Below are positions 27,708 to 37,202 of a stretch of 64,000 bases of DNA, one piece after another (position 1 is the stretch's first letter; every line of letters starts with the position of its first letter). Origin of the DNA: Coprobacter fastidiosus (GTDB lineage Bacteria > Bacteroidota > Bacteroidia > Bacteroidales > Coprobacteraceae); NCBI RefSeq assembly GCF_030296935.1, contig NZ_AP028032.1, forward strand, positions 3,348,001 through 3,412,000. Reading direction: 5' to 3'. A model generated the notes under the pieces. It did not search any database and was not told where the DNA came from. It saw only the letters and a list, made by a program, of their open reading frames with translations. The position numbers were made by a program, and so were the translations under genes.

Positions 27708-28862
27708 TTATAGGCATCCGGTATAAATTTCCCGTGCTACTTCGGCTGTTACGTTTTTGTTTTCTCCGTATGCTATATTATGAGCTTTGAGCCTGTTGTA
27801 GATAATATCTACAGCCTCTGCCGGAATTCCGTATTCACTCATTCGCGTGCGCAATCCCATTTGCCGAAAAAACTCTTCAGTTTTTTCGATTGCTTTGTCT
27901 GCCTTTTCTTCTTTGCTTCCTGTTGTTATGTTCCATACTCTTTCAGCGTATTGAGCCAATTTTTCCGTTTTTTGTTTTTTCAAAACACGGAGTAAAGACG
28001 GATATACGACAGCAAGCGTTTCGGCATGATCGAGGCCATAAAGCACTGTGAGTTCATAACCTATGCGGTGTGTTGCCCAATCTTGCGGAACACCCATACT
28101 CACAAAGTCATTTAGAGCCATAGATGCACACAGCATGAAGTTTGCCATTGTGTCATAATCTTTTTGATTTTCCAATACTTTCGGACCTATTTCAATGAGA
28201 GAAAGCAGTACACCTTCAGCCCATCGGTCCATCAAAATACCGTTTCCCGTAGTAGTCATGTACTGTTCCATGATATGCATAAAAGCATCTACAATTCCAT
28301 TGGAAAGCTGTTTTTTAGGAAGAGTATATGTTACTTCCGGATCAAGGATCGAGAATTGAGGTGATGATTTAGGAGTGATAAATGAAACTTTTTCTTGTGT
28401 ACGTCGGCGTGAAAGTACTCCTCGATAGTTCATTTCTGATCCGGTTGCCGGAAGAGTGAGAACTGTCGCCAGAGGTGTCGTTTTTGTAATTTTTTCGGGA
28501 TGTATAGCTAATTCCCAAGCATCTTCACCTGTGTAGGGGATTGCATGTGCGATAAATTTTGTACCATCTATTACAGAACCGCCTCCGACAGCAACCAGAT
28601 AATTTATCTTATTGTCGCGGGCTAATGTAACCGCTTTCATTACTGTGTCATAATCGGGATTCGGTTCTATACCCCAGAATTCGATGTTAAAATGATTTGA
28701 CAGAGCATTCTTTACTTGTTCATAAACTCCGTTTTTCTTAGCGCTACCTCCTCCGAAACATACCATGATACGTTTGTCGGAGGGTATTTCCGTCCCAAGC
28801 TTGGCGATGGTTCCTTTCCCGAAAATAAGTCGGGTCGGATTTTGGAAATCAAAATTATTCAT
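27708..28862 (-). CDS. Iron-containing alcohol dehydrogenase (YqhD/butanol dehydrogenase type)
   Basis: 384 residues. The N-terminal nucleotide-binding half has the GGGS motif (VAVGGGSVIDGTKFIA). Metal ligands are in place: Asp and His in NGIVDAFMHIMEQY, and two His in DWATHRIGYELTVLYGLDHAE. YqhD-type enzymes reduce aldehydes with NADPH. It follows the aldehyde dehydrogenase gene by 19 nt in the same orientation, so the pair may jointly handle an aldehyde as detoxification or fermentation partners. Confidence 0.93.
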   Translation of the reverse strand: MNNFDFQNPTRLIFGKGTIAKLGTEIPSDKRIMVCFGGGSAKKNGVYEQVKNALSNHFNIEFWGIEPNPDYDTVMKAVTLARDNKINYLVAVGGGSVIDGTKFIAHAIPYTGEDAWELAIHPEKITKTTPLATVLTLPATGSEMNYRGVLSRRRTQEKVSFITPKSSPQFSILDPEVTYTLPKKQLSNGIVDAFMHIMEQYMTTTGNGILMDRWAEGVLLSLIEIGPKVLENQKDYDTMANFMLCASMALNDFVSMGVPQDWATHRIGYELTVLYGLDHAETLAVVYPSLLRVLKKQKTEKLAQYAERVWNITTGSKEEKADKAIEKTEEFFRQMGLRTRMSEYGIPAEAVDIIYNRLKAHNIAYGENKNVTAEVAREIYTGCL

Positions 28863-28881
28863 TGTAAGATAAATTAAAAGT

Positions 28882-30249
28882 TTATTTCATAAAACGTTTC
28901 AATATTGATAATTTCCCTGCGTATGGAGCGAATTTTATTCCCGGATTGATGTGCGTTGTAGTAGAAAGAACTGATTTTGTATGGCTGAATGTATAAAAAC
29001 TGTCAATACCGTGATAACGCCCTATTCCGCTATGGCCTACGCCTCCGAATGGCAAGTCGGGATTGGCGAGGTGAGTTACTACGTCATTTATACAGACTCC
29101 TCCTGATGAGGTTTTTTCTAATATTTCTCGTATGTTTTTCTTGTTTTTTCCGAAATAATACAAAGCCAAAGGTTTTTCCTGACTATTGATATAATCAATA
29201 ACCGTTTCCCGTTCATTGAATGTCATAACGGGAAGAATCGGTCCGAAAATCTCTTCATTCATGATTCTGTTTTCGGGAGTAATTCCCGAAATGACGGTCG
29301 GAGCGATATACAAATCTTTTTCATCGTATTTCCCTCCGGCTTCTATTTTGCCTTGCTTTAGCAGCAACATCAGGTTGTAAAATCGTCCCGAGTGTATAAT
29401 ACGGGGATAATCCGGACTTTTTTGGGGATCTTTTCCGTATTGGCGGATAATTTCATCTTTTAATTTGAGAATCAAATCATTTTTAATATCCTGATGTACG
29501 AAAATATAATCGGGGGCGACACAAGTCTGTCCGCAATTTAGAAACTTTCCCCAGACGATCCGTCTGGCAGCAATGTCGATATTAGCGTCTTTATCGATGA
29601 TACACGGACTTTTCCCCCCTAATTCGAGTGTGACAGGTGTCAGATGTTTGGATGCGGCCTCCATAACCCGTTTTCCGTATTCTACACCTCCGGTGTAAAA
29701 TATATAGTCATATCGTTGTTGTAGTAAAAGATCGGTTTCTCTATTGTCGGCTTCTATCAATATTACATGGCACGGATCGAAAGCTTCTTTAATGATTTTT
29801 TTACTGACAGCAGTAGTGTGCGGAGAGGCGGGAGATGGTTTTAATATGACGCAATTTCCTGCTGCCACAGCTCCGATTAATGGTGCGAATAACAGTTGGA
29901 ATGGATAATTCCATGGAGATAGTATCAATGAAATGCCGTAAGGCTCATATTGGATATGACTTTTTGATCCGAAAAGAAATAATGGTGTTTTTACTCTTTT
30001 CGGAGAAGACCAGTTTTTTAGTTTTTTTAGTGTCCGGTTAAGTTCTGTCAAAACAAAACCTGTCTCAGTAATATAACTTTCGAATTTCGATTTTTTCAGG
30101 TCATCCCAAAGAGCCTTTTCTATATCCGGTTCATACTTTTCTATAGCTTTTTTTAACTGTATAAGGGCTGCTTTTCTAAAAGATATCGGTTTGGTTATCT
30201 GACTATTGAAGTATGCCCGTTGAGCATTTATATGATCTGAAATATTCAT
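28882..30249 (-). CDS. Aldehyde dehydrogenase (class 3-like)
   Basis: 455 residues, the shorter class-3 length. Catalytic elements: VTLELGGKSPCIID (Glu) and FLNCGQTCVAPDYIF (nucleophilic Cys); NEEIFGPILPVMTF and PFGGVGHSGIGRYHG are family signatures. The C-terminus carries a basic, hydrophobic tail (KFAPYAGKLSILKRFMK) that could attach to membrane, as in fatty aldehyde dehydrogenases (inference). First gene of the two-gene redox operon. Confidence 0.93.
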   Translation of the reverse strand: MNISDHINAQRAYFNSQITKPISFRKAALIQLKKAIEKYEPDIEKALWDDLKKSKFESYITETGFVLTELNRTLKKLKNWSSPKRVKTPLFLFGSKSHIQYEPYGISLILSPWNYPFQLLFAPLIGAVAAGNCVILKPSPASPHTTAVSKKIIKEAFDPCHVILIEADNRETDLLLQQRYDYIFYTGGVEYGKRVMEAASKHLTPVTLELGGKSPCIIDKDANIDIAARRIVWGKFLNCGQTCVAPDYIFVHQDIKNDLILKLKDEIIRQYGKDPQKSPDYPRIIHSGRFYNLMLLLKQGKIEAGGKYDEKDLYIAPTVISGITPENRIMNEEIFGPILPVMTFNERETVIDYINSQEKPLALYYFGKNKKNIREILEKTSSGGVCINDVVTHLANPDLPFGGVGHSGIGRYHGIDSFYTFSHTKSVLSTTTHINPGIKFAPYAGKLSILKRFMK

Positions 30250-30286
30250 TCTGTTTTCTAAGCAGTAATTATATTGTTGCGGGTGT

Positions 30287-30294
30287 CAAAGGTA
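30287..30294 (-). promoter_or_regulatory. -7 box of the aldehyde/alcohol dehydrogenase operon
   Basis: TACCTTTG on the minus strand, 38 bp upstream of the ATG at 30249. The -33 element is weak. Confidence 0.5.
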
Positions 30295-30377
30295 ATCATT
30301 TTTTGTACAATTGTTCACGATTCTACAGCCCTTTTCAGCAAACAAATAATAAAATAGTTTGTTATATCCCTAAAAGC

Positions 30378-30519
30378 TTGTCTAAATTTTGTCCGGGTCA
30401 GATTTGGACGTTTTTTTCGAAGATGATGGCTGGTTCTCTGACGAATGAAGGAGGGAAAAAAGGCTGGAAGAAAACACAAAAATGACCAGATAATATTTTT
30501 TATAGGGAAATTCAGACAA
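30378..30519. repeat. Gap segment bounded by inverted TTGTCT(A/G)AATTT
   Basis: TTGTCTAAATTT (30378-30389) and its inverse AAATTCAGACAA (30508-30519) bound ~118 bp of non-coding sequence upstream of the RND operon. 11 of 12 positions pair as DNA and all 12 pair in a minus-strand transcript (U-G). Related to the motif seen in other gaps. No gene is seen in 30250-30544. Confidence 0.4.
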
Positions 30520-30544
30520 TCCATAAAAACCTGAAAAGAGAAAA

Positions 30545-31990
30545 ATGGCAAAGAGAAATCTTATTTTATCGTTGGTATGTGTGGTTTTATCGGGTATGTT
30601 GACGTATGCCTATGGCCAAAATAAGCGGGATGCAGGGCAAAAATATTTGACTCGTCCCTTACCGCAGGCTTGGGAGGCCGATACATTGTTTTTACAGCAA
30701 CAGCCGATAGAGGGAAAATGGTGGTCGGAGTTACAAGATTCTCAATTGGATTCGATTATCGGGTTAGCGTTGCAGAATAACCAAGATCTGCTTGCTGCTG
30801 CCGATCGCATACGGACGGCCCATGCGACATTGAGAATACAGCAAGGATATTATTATCCGAATTTGAATTTTTCGGCCGGTTGGACAAAGTTGCAGAACAG
30901 CAGGCAGATGAATAAGGAGTTTATCGATTCTCCTACTATGAATCAGCGATATGCTTCCGGTGAATTATCTACAAGTTGGGAATTGGATGTGTTCGGTTCT
31001 ATTCGGAGCAGAGTGAAATCCAGCAAAGAACAGTTTCGGGCTACACAAGAAGAATATAATGCCGTTTTGGTCTCTTTGACAGCAGAAGTTGCAACAGCTT
31101 ATGCCGAATTGAGAACTTTACAGCAGGAGTTGCTGGTCGCTCAGAAAAATATGGCTTCGCAGCAGGCAATCTTGCATATTACCGAAGTGCGTTATAATAC
31201 CGGGCTTGCCTCTCAGTTGGATGTATCTCAAGCTAAATCGGTTTATTACAGTACAAAGGCATCTATTCCGTCGATCGAAGCCGGTATTCGGCAACAAATA
31301 AATGCATTAGCTGTTTTGTCCGGATTATATCCTTCCGATTTGTATACGGCGTTAAAAGATCCTCGTCCGATTCCGGATTATATGAAAATTGTCAGTATAG
31401 GTATTCCTGTCAATTTATTGCGGCAACGACCTGATATTCGTAGTGCCGAACGGTCTGTTGCGGCAGCGGCAGCTTCGGTAGGTGCAGCCAAGTCTGATTA
31501 TTTCCCAAAATTTTATTTGAAAGGAAGTATCGGTTTTGCAGCGAGAGATATGGACAAATTTTTTGATCATAACAGTTTGACTTATCAAATTGCTCCGACT
31601 TTATCATGGACTCTTTTTCAAGGTCGTCAACTGACTCAAGCAACTAAAGAAGCAAAAGCTGTTTTGGATGAAAATATCCGGCAATATAACCAGACGGTTT
31701 TGGGAGCGGTTCAAGAAGTAGATAATGCCATGTCGTCATATACCAATGCTGTTAAACAAGTTGTCGCACTGCGTGAGTTGGTGGTACAAGGAGAGGTCAC
31801 CCTTAAACTTTCTTTGGATTTGTATAAACGGGGATTAGCGACTTTTCAAAATGTGTTGGATGCTCAGCGCTCTTTGTTGAGTTATCAAAATTCTTTGGTT
31901 TCGGCACAAGGGGGGACTCTCTCTTCTCTTATAGAACTGTATCGTGCTGTCGGGGGAGGTTGGCAAATAGATCAGAATAAAAACGAATAA
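30545..31990 (+). CDS. RND efflux outer membrane factor (NodT/OprM family)
   Basis: 481 residues, outer-membrane channel. Signal peptide ends AYGQ at ~25; there is no lipobox Cys, unlike many OprM proteins. Family hallmarks: WWSELQDSQLDSIIGLALQNNQDL, SYFP-like TLRIQQGYYYPNLNFSAGW, and near the end VLDAQRSLLSYQNSLV. Two repeats of long helices are evident. First gene of an operon with adaptor (gap 11 nt) and inner-membrane pump. It differs from the TolC at 5034 in belonging to the NodT branch. Confidence 0.94.
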   Translation: MAKRNLILSLVCVVLSGMLTYAYGQNKRDAGQKYLTRPLPQAWEADTLFLQQQPIEGKWWSELQDSQLDSIIGLALQNNQDLLAAADRIRTAHATLRIQQGYYYPNLNFSAGWTKLQNSRQMNKEFIDSPTMNQRYASGELSTSWELDVFGSIRSRVKSSKEQFRATQEEYNAVLVSLTAEVATAYAELRTLQQELLVAQKNMASQQAILHITEVRYNTGLASQLDVSQAKSVYYSTKASIPSIEAGIRQQINALAVLSGLYPSDLYTALKDPRPIPDYMKIVSIGIPVNLLRQRPDIRSAERSVAAAAASVGAAKSDYFPKFYLKGSIGFAARDMDKFFDHNSLTYQIAPTLSWTLFQGRQLTQATKEAKAVLDENIRQYNQTVLGAVQEVDNAMSSYTNAVKQVVALRELVVQGEVTLKLSLDLYKRGLATFQNVLDAQRSLLSYQNSLVSAQGGTLSSLIELYRAVGGGWQIDQNKNE

Positions 31991-32001
31991 TAATAAATCC
32001 C

Positions 32002-33135
32002 ATGACGAAAAATATTTTAAAAAACAGACTTTTTCTTTTTGCAGGAGTAGGATTTGTTCTCTTTTCTTGTACATCTAAAAAAACGGAACAAAGAATGTCT
32101 GTTCCGGAAATCTCTGTTGCATACCCGGTTGTGAGGCCGGTTATATTACATAAAACATATCCCGGTTATTTATCTTCGGTGAATACTGTGGATCTGATGG
32201 CACGGGTGAACGGTTATTTGCAAAGCACTCCGTTTACGGCCGGTTCGTTAGTCAAAAAAGGTCAATTGTTATTTGTAATTGAACCTACGTTATATGAGGA
32301 TGCTGTAAAAAGGGCTGAAGCCGGGCTGAAAAATGCACAGGCAAGTCTCGATTATGCAGAGAATAATTATGTCCGTATGAAAGAAGCTTCTCGGAGCGAT
32401 GCTATCAGCGAAATAGATTTGATTAAATCTGCAACTCAATTAATTAGTGCAAAATCGAACGTGAAAGACGCTGAGGCGCAACTTGAAACTGCAAAAACAA
32501 ATTTAGGATATTGTTATGTACGCGCGCCTTTCTCCGGTCATATATCGAAGTCGATATATAGTGTCGGCAGTTATATCAGCGGAGAAGGTCAGGCGGCTAA
32601 ATTGGCGACTATTTATCAGGACGATAAAATGAATGCCTATTTTAATATCGAAGATAATCAGTATTTACAAATGCTTGCTTCTACTGATAAGAAAGGTGTT
32701 GAAGAACGTTTACCCGGAGAAGTGGAAATTCTTTTTCAATCGCCTTTATCCCGTCCCTATATGGGAAAATTGAATTATCTGTCTCCGAATATCGATCTCT
32801 CGACGGGAACATTGAGTATTCGTGCCGAAATTGAGAATCCTGATAATGAATTGAAGGATGGTTTATATGTGAATATCCGTTTACCGTACGGCAAACAAGA
32901 TAGTGCCGTTTTAGTAAAAGATGCTTCTATCGGTACCGACCAATTGGGTAAATATCTTTATGTGGTTAATGATTCTAACCGGGTGTCTTATCGGCATATT
33001 GAAACGGGAGAATTGTTTTCTGATACTCTCAGACTTGTAAAATCCGGATTGCAGCCGAAAGACCGTTATGTGACGAAAGCTCTGTTGAAAGTACGGGAAG
33101 GAATGGAGATAAAACCTGTATTAGAGAAAAATTAA
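32002..33135 (+). CDS. RND efflux periplasmic adaptor (AcrA/MexA-like) lipoprotein
   Basis: 377 residues. Lipobox VLFSC (Cys ~23) anchors it to the inner membrane. Lipoyl halves VDLMARVNGYLQSTPF and YVRAPFSGHISKSIYSVGSYIS flank a helical hairpin (about 95-160), followed by beta-barrel and membrane-proximal domains (LSTGTLSIRAEIENPDNELKDG). It couples the pump at 33166 to the outer-membrane factor at 30545. Confidence 0.94.
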   Translation: MTKNILKNRLFLFAGVGFVLFSCTSKKTEQRMSVPEISVAYPVVRPVILHKTYPGYLSSVNTVDLMARVNGYLQSTPFTAGSLVKKGQLLFVIEPTLYEDAVKRAEAGLKNAQASLDYAENNYVRMKEASRSDAISEIDLIKSATQLISAKSNVKDAEAQLETAKTNLGYCYVRAPFSGHISKSIYSVGSYISGEGQAAKLATIYQDDKMNAYFNIEDNQYLQMLASTDKKGVEERLPGEVEILFQSPLSRPYMGKLNYLSPNIDLSTGTLSIRAEIENPDNELKDGLYVNIRLPYGKQDSAVLVKDASIGTDQLGKYLYVVNDSNRVSYRHIETGELFSDTLRLVKSGLQPKDRYVTKALLKVREGMEIKPVLEKN

Positions 33136-33165
33136 CCGGACTATATTGAATAAAAATACAAAGAC

Positions 33166-36100
33166 ATGATATCTAAATTCTTTATAAACAGACCGATTTT
33201 TGCTACTGTACTCGCCTTACTTATGGTATTGGCCGGTGTCGTGGCGCTTGAGTCGTTACCGGTTGCTCAGTTTCCCGATATAACACCTCCGACAGTACAA
33301 GTGTCGGCAGTATATCCCGGGGCAAGTGCCGAAACCGTTGCCCGTACGGTAGGTGCTCCGATAGAGGAACAAGTCAACGGAGTGGACGGCATGATTTATA
33401 TGAGTTCTTCATCTTCCAGTTCGGGACAATATACATTGACGGTAACATTTGAGGTCGGCACGGATGTCGATATGGCTACTGTTTTGGTTCAGAATCGGGT
33501 AAATATAGCGCAAGGAAATCTTCCTGAAGCTGTGATACAACAGGGAATCGTTACAAAAAAACAATCTACGAATATCGTAATGTTCTTGTCTCTGCAATCT
33601 GATAACCCGATGTATGACGGGTTATATCTTTCAAATTATGCGAGCCTTAATTTGACCGACCAACTTTCCCGCTTGCCGGGAGTTGGGGCTGTAACTGTAT
33701 TCGGAACAGGAAATTATAGTATGCGTGTATGGCTTGATCCGGAAATTATGCGTATCCGGAAATTGACTCCGGCAGATGTATATAGTGCTATACAGTCTCA
33801 AAATATGGAGGTCTCTGCCGGAACTGTTGGAGAACCACCTTTGGATAGGAAAGAAGCATTCCAGTTTACTTTGACGGCAAAGGGGCGTTTGACTACTCCT
33901 GACGAATTCGGAAATATCGTAATTAAAACTTTGCCGGACGGTAAATATTTGCGATTGAAGGATATTGCCCGTATCGATAGGGGAAGTGCATCTTATAGTG
34001 TGACTTCGACTCAAAATGGGAAGCAAGCTGCTGCAATTGCTATTTATCAATTACCCGGATCTAATTCTCTTAATGTTGCGAAAAATGTTAAGGCGAAAAT
34101 GCAGGATTTGGAAAAATATTTACCGGAAGGGGTGCATTATGAGGTAGTATTGGATACTACCGAATTTGTGACGGCTTCTATTGACGAGGTGTTGGTTACT
34201 TTTGTCGAAACCACCTTGTTGGTCATGCTTGTCATATTGCTTTTCTTGCAAAGTTTCAGAGCCGTGATAATCCCTTCTCTGACTATTCCGGTTTCTCTTA
34301 TTTGTACATTTGCTGTGATGCATCTGTTCGGTTTTTCGATAAATACGTTGACTCTTTTCGGCTTGGTATTGGCAATAGCCATAGTTGTGGACGATGCCAT
34401 AGTCGTAGTTGAAAATTCGTCTCGTCTTCTCGATACCGGAAAATACACCAATAAAGAGGCGGTTACTCAAGCTATGGAAGAGATTACAGGCCCTGTGATC
34501 GGTGTGGTTTTGGTGTTGCTGGCGGTGTTTATACCTACGGCCTTTATTAGTGGTATCACAGGTGAACTTTATAAACAGTTTGCGTTAACGATTGCAACAG
34601 CTACGGTTTTTAGCGGAATTAATTCTTTGTCTTTGACGCCGGCTTTGTGCGCATTATTTTTAAAACCGACTAAAGACCCTAAATTTTTCTTGTATAAAGG
34701 ATTCAATAAGGTATATGATAAAACTCTCGGAGCTTATGTAAAGGCTATTACCTATTTTCTTCGCAAGCCGGTAATTACGATGTCTCTTTTTCTCATTTTG
34801 TCTGTCGGGGCGCTTTGGTTGTTTTTACGTTGGCCTACATCATTTATTCCTCAGGAAGATCAAGGGTATTTTGTCGTATCCGTGCAGCTCCCGAATGCTG
34901 CAAACTTGCAACGTACAGAAGAGGTGTCCCGAAAAATCATGAAAATGCTCGATTCTTATCCTGAAGTTCGCACCTATTTGTGTATAAATGGTTTCTCGAT
35001 GATGCAGGGAGCAAATGCGTCGAACGGTGCGACTTTTTTTGTCATGTTGAAAAATTGGGACGAACGTAAAGCTAAAGATGAGAGTGTATTTTCTGTTGTG
35101 AATCGACTAAATGCTCAAGCTGCATCTATTCAGGAGGCTGTTATTTTTGCAGTCAATCCTCCTGCAATATCGGGCATGGGAGTAAGCGGAGGTTTACAGT
35201 TTGAGCTGGAAGATAGAAATAGTTTGGGTACTACAGCATTACAGGATGCTGTTTCGGCACTGTTGGAACAAGCCGGAACAGAACCGGCGATAATGACTCT
35301 CAATTCTATGTTTCAGGGGAATACGCCTCAGTATTTTTTGAATATAGACAGAGATAAAGTTAAAATGCAAGGTTTGGTACTGAGTGATGTTTTTTCGACG
35401 CTTTCATATTATATGGGTTCGGCTTATGTCAATGATTTTGTTCAATTCGGGCGCATTTATCAGGTTAAGTTAGGAGCTGCCGCCGATAGCCGTACGGTGA
35501 TAGGTGATGTCTTGAAACTGAGCGTTCGTAATCAGAACGGTGATATGGTACCTTTTTCAGCATTTACTACATTGGAAGAGCAATTGGGACTTAATCTGGT
35601 GAATAGATATAATATGTATTCTTCTGCGGCTATTACGGCTATAACTACACCCGGATTCAGTTCGCAGCAAGGAATTCAGGGGATGGAAAATTTAAGTAAT
35701 CGGGTATTAGGGACTACGTTCGGTTATGATTGGACAGGAGAGGCGTATCAGGAAACTCAAGCAAGTTCTTCGGTTAGTCTAATTTTCGGACTGGCCATCT
35801 TGGTCGTTATTTTGGTTCTTGCAGCCCAATACGAGAGTTGGACGAGCCCTATTGCTGTGATACTCGGATTGCCGTTTGCCATATTGGGGGCGGTACTCGG
35901 TTGCATGTTATTGGGATTGTCTATCAGTATTTATAGTCAGATCGGGATTATTCTTTTAATTGCACTTTCAGCGAAAAATGCTATTTTAATTGTTGAGTTC
36001 GCTATCGATTATCGTAAAAAGGGCGAGTCGATTACCGAAGCGTCTATAGAAGCCGGACGAGTGCGATTACGCCCGATTTTGATGACTTCATTTGCTTTTA

Positions 36101-36315
36101 TATTGGGAGTAATGCCCCTTATTTTTGCGACCGGAGCAGGAGCTTCGAGCCGTATATCATTGGGTACGGCAGTTGTTTTCGGTATGGCGGTGAATACTTT
36201 GTTGGGTACGTTATTTATTCCGAATTTTTATCATCTGATGCAGTCTATTCATGAAAAGTTTCAGAAGAAACGCGTTGTACAGGATAATGTACCGGAAGAT
36301 GATGTAAAAGAATAA
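33166..36315 (+). CDS. RND multidrug efflux pump (AcrB/HAE1 family)
   Basis: 1049 residues, full length. Twelve helices expected with two large periplasmic loops. N-terminal [20 protein letters not shown] and [16 protein letters not shown] are diagnostic of HAE1 pumps. The proton-relay Asp pair lies in [15 protein letters not shown], and the partner Lys lies in [17 protein letters not shown]. Drug/proton antiporter acting with the two preceding gene products. The C-terminal tail is acidic (NVPEDDVKE). Confidence 0.96.
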   Translation: MISKFFINRPIFATVLALLMVLAGVVALESLPVAQFPDITPPTVQVSAVYPGASAETVARTVGAPIEEQVNGVDGMIYMSSSSSSSGQYTLTVTFEVGTDVDMATVLVQNRVNIAQGNLPEAVIQQGIVTKKQSTNIVMFLSLQSDNPMYDGLYLSNYASLNLTDQLSRLPGVGAVTVFGTGNYSMRVWLDPEIMRIRKLTPADVYSAIQSQNMEVSAGTVGEPPLDRKEAFQFTLTAKGRLTTPDEFGNIVIKTLPDGKYLRLKDIARIDRGSASYSVTSTQNGKQAAAIAIYQLPGSNSLNVAKNVKAKMQDLEKYLPEGVHYEVVLDTTEFVTASIDEVLVTFVETTLLVMLVILLFLQSFRAVIIPSLTIPVSLICTFAVMHLFGFSINTLTLFGLVLAIAIVVDDAIVVVENSSRLLDTGKYTNKEAVTQAMEEITGPVIGVVLVLLAVFIPTAFISGITGELYKQFALTIATATVFSGINSLSLTPALCALFLKPTKDPKFFLYKGFNKVYDKTLGAYVKAITYFLRKPVITMSLFLILSVGALWLFLRWPTSFIPQEDQGYFVVSVQLPNAANLQRTEEVSRKIMKMLDSYPEVRTYLCINGFSMMQGANASNGATFFVMLKNWDERKAKDESVFSVVNRLNAQAASIQEAVIFAVNPPAISGMGVSGGLQFELEDRNSLGTTALQDAVSALLEQAGTEPAIMTLNSMFQGNTPQYFLNIDRDKVKMQGLVLSDVFSTLSYYMGSAYVNDFVQFGRIYQVKLGAAADSRTVIGDVLKLSVRNQNGDMVPFSAFTTLEEQLGLNLVNRYNMYSSAAITAITTPGFSSQQGIQGMENLSNRVLGTTFGYDWTGEAYQETQASSSVSLIFGLAILVVILVLAAQYESWTSPIAVILGLPFAILGAVLGCMLLGLSISIYSQIGIILLIALSAKNAILIVEFAIDYRKKGESITEASIEAGRVRLRPILMTSFAFILGVMPLIFATGAGASSRISLGTAVVFGMAVNTLLGTLFIPNFYHLMQSIHEKFQKKRVVQDNVPEDDVKE

Positions 36316-36368
36316 AATTTAATAATGGGGGCTTATAAATCGTTTGTAATGAAGTGTGTGTTATGGGT

Positions 36369-37061
36369 CTATTGGGCAGTGATTATTATTTCCTTGGTTT
36401 CTGAAGTTACGTAAAGAGGACTGTTTTCTTTAGGAATGGCACAGATCTCAAGAACGTAGTTATGCCCTATTTCTATGGTGCGCATTGGTATAAAAGATGA
36501 CTCGGTAATAGGTCTACTTTCCCACTTTGGGTGTGTTTCTTGTTGTTTTTTAAATGTAACATAGTATTTTTCGGCATTGGGAACAGCATCCCACATTATT
36601 TTTATTTTATTTTCAGGTTGTTTTGAAATTGGGTCTATAATTTCAAAAATTTCGTGTTTGAAGTTAGTTGGTGTGGCAAGTAATGTTTTTTTTGTGAAGA
36701 TAAAAGGATAATTAACTGTTGAAGAATTGTACCATTTTGAATTGGTCGGTGCTATAGCTTGAACAGTAATTGTATGCCATTGATCTTCGGTTATGGATGT
36801 ATTTGTTAAATTGATGTAGTTCTTTGAAATGGTATAGTTTTCACGATCATTGATGGTACAATAATATTTTTCAGCATTAGGAACTGCATCCCATCGAATA
36901 CATTTATTAGTATAATCGGTTGTGAAGTTAGAAGGTGCAGATAATGCCTCTTCTTCTATGTAGGTATTATTGTCATTCTTCGGATCGCATGAGGAGATTA
37001 ATGTCGTTATACTCGCGATAGTTACAAATAAATGAAGCCGACAAAATTTGAAATGTGTCAT
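36369..37061 (-). CDS. Lipoprotein with two fibronectin-III-like repeats
   Basis: About 230 residues from ATG 37061 (MTHFKFCRLHLFV); a longer frame begins 11 codons upstream. Lipobox TTLISSC. Two repeats each start with an APSNF / ATPTNF strand and contain a near-identical WDAVPNAEKYY core (about residues 58 and 157), typical of FN3-like beta-sandwich domains in Bacteroidales surface proteins. No catalytic motif. Probably anchored to the outer membrane; role unknown. It lies alone between the RND pump (convergent) and the DPP7-like gene. Confidence 0.75.
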   Translation of the reverse strand: MTHFKFCRLHLFVTIASITTLISSCDPKNDNNTYIEEEALSAPSNFTTDYTNKCIRWDAVPNAEKYYCTINDRENYTISKNYINLTNTSITEDQWHTITVQAIAPTNSKWYNSSTVNYPFIFTKKTLLATPTNFKHEIFEIIDPISKQPENKIKIMWDAVPNAEKYYVTFKKQQETHPKWESRPITESSFIPMRTIEIGHNYVLEICAIPKENSPLYVTSETKEIIITAQ

Positions 37062-37140
37062 AAAATTATTGAATGATATTAGACTTATGGGCAAATATAG
37101 TGAAAATAGTGAGATATTTTATTGTATTTGTATGAAATAT

Positions 37141-37191
37141 TATATAATAAAGAAGGCCCAGAATGTGAATCCGAGCCTTCTTTATTATATA
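37141..37191 (-). terminator. Terminator after the DPP7-like gene
   Basis: Perfect 17-bp inverted repeat (37141-37157 with 37175-37191; arm TATATAATAAAGAAGGC), 17-nt loop. It lies just after the peptidase stop (37203) and may act in both directions. Confidence 0.8.
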
Positions 37192-37202
37192 TGGTTGCAA
37201 TT

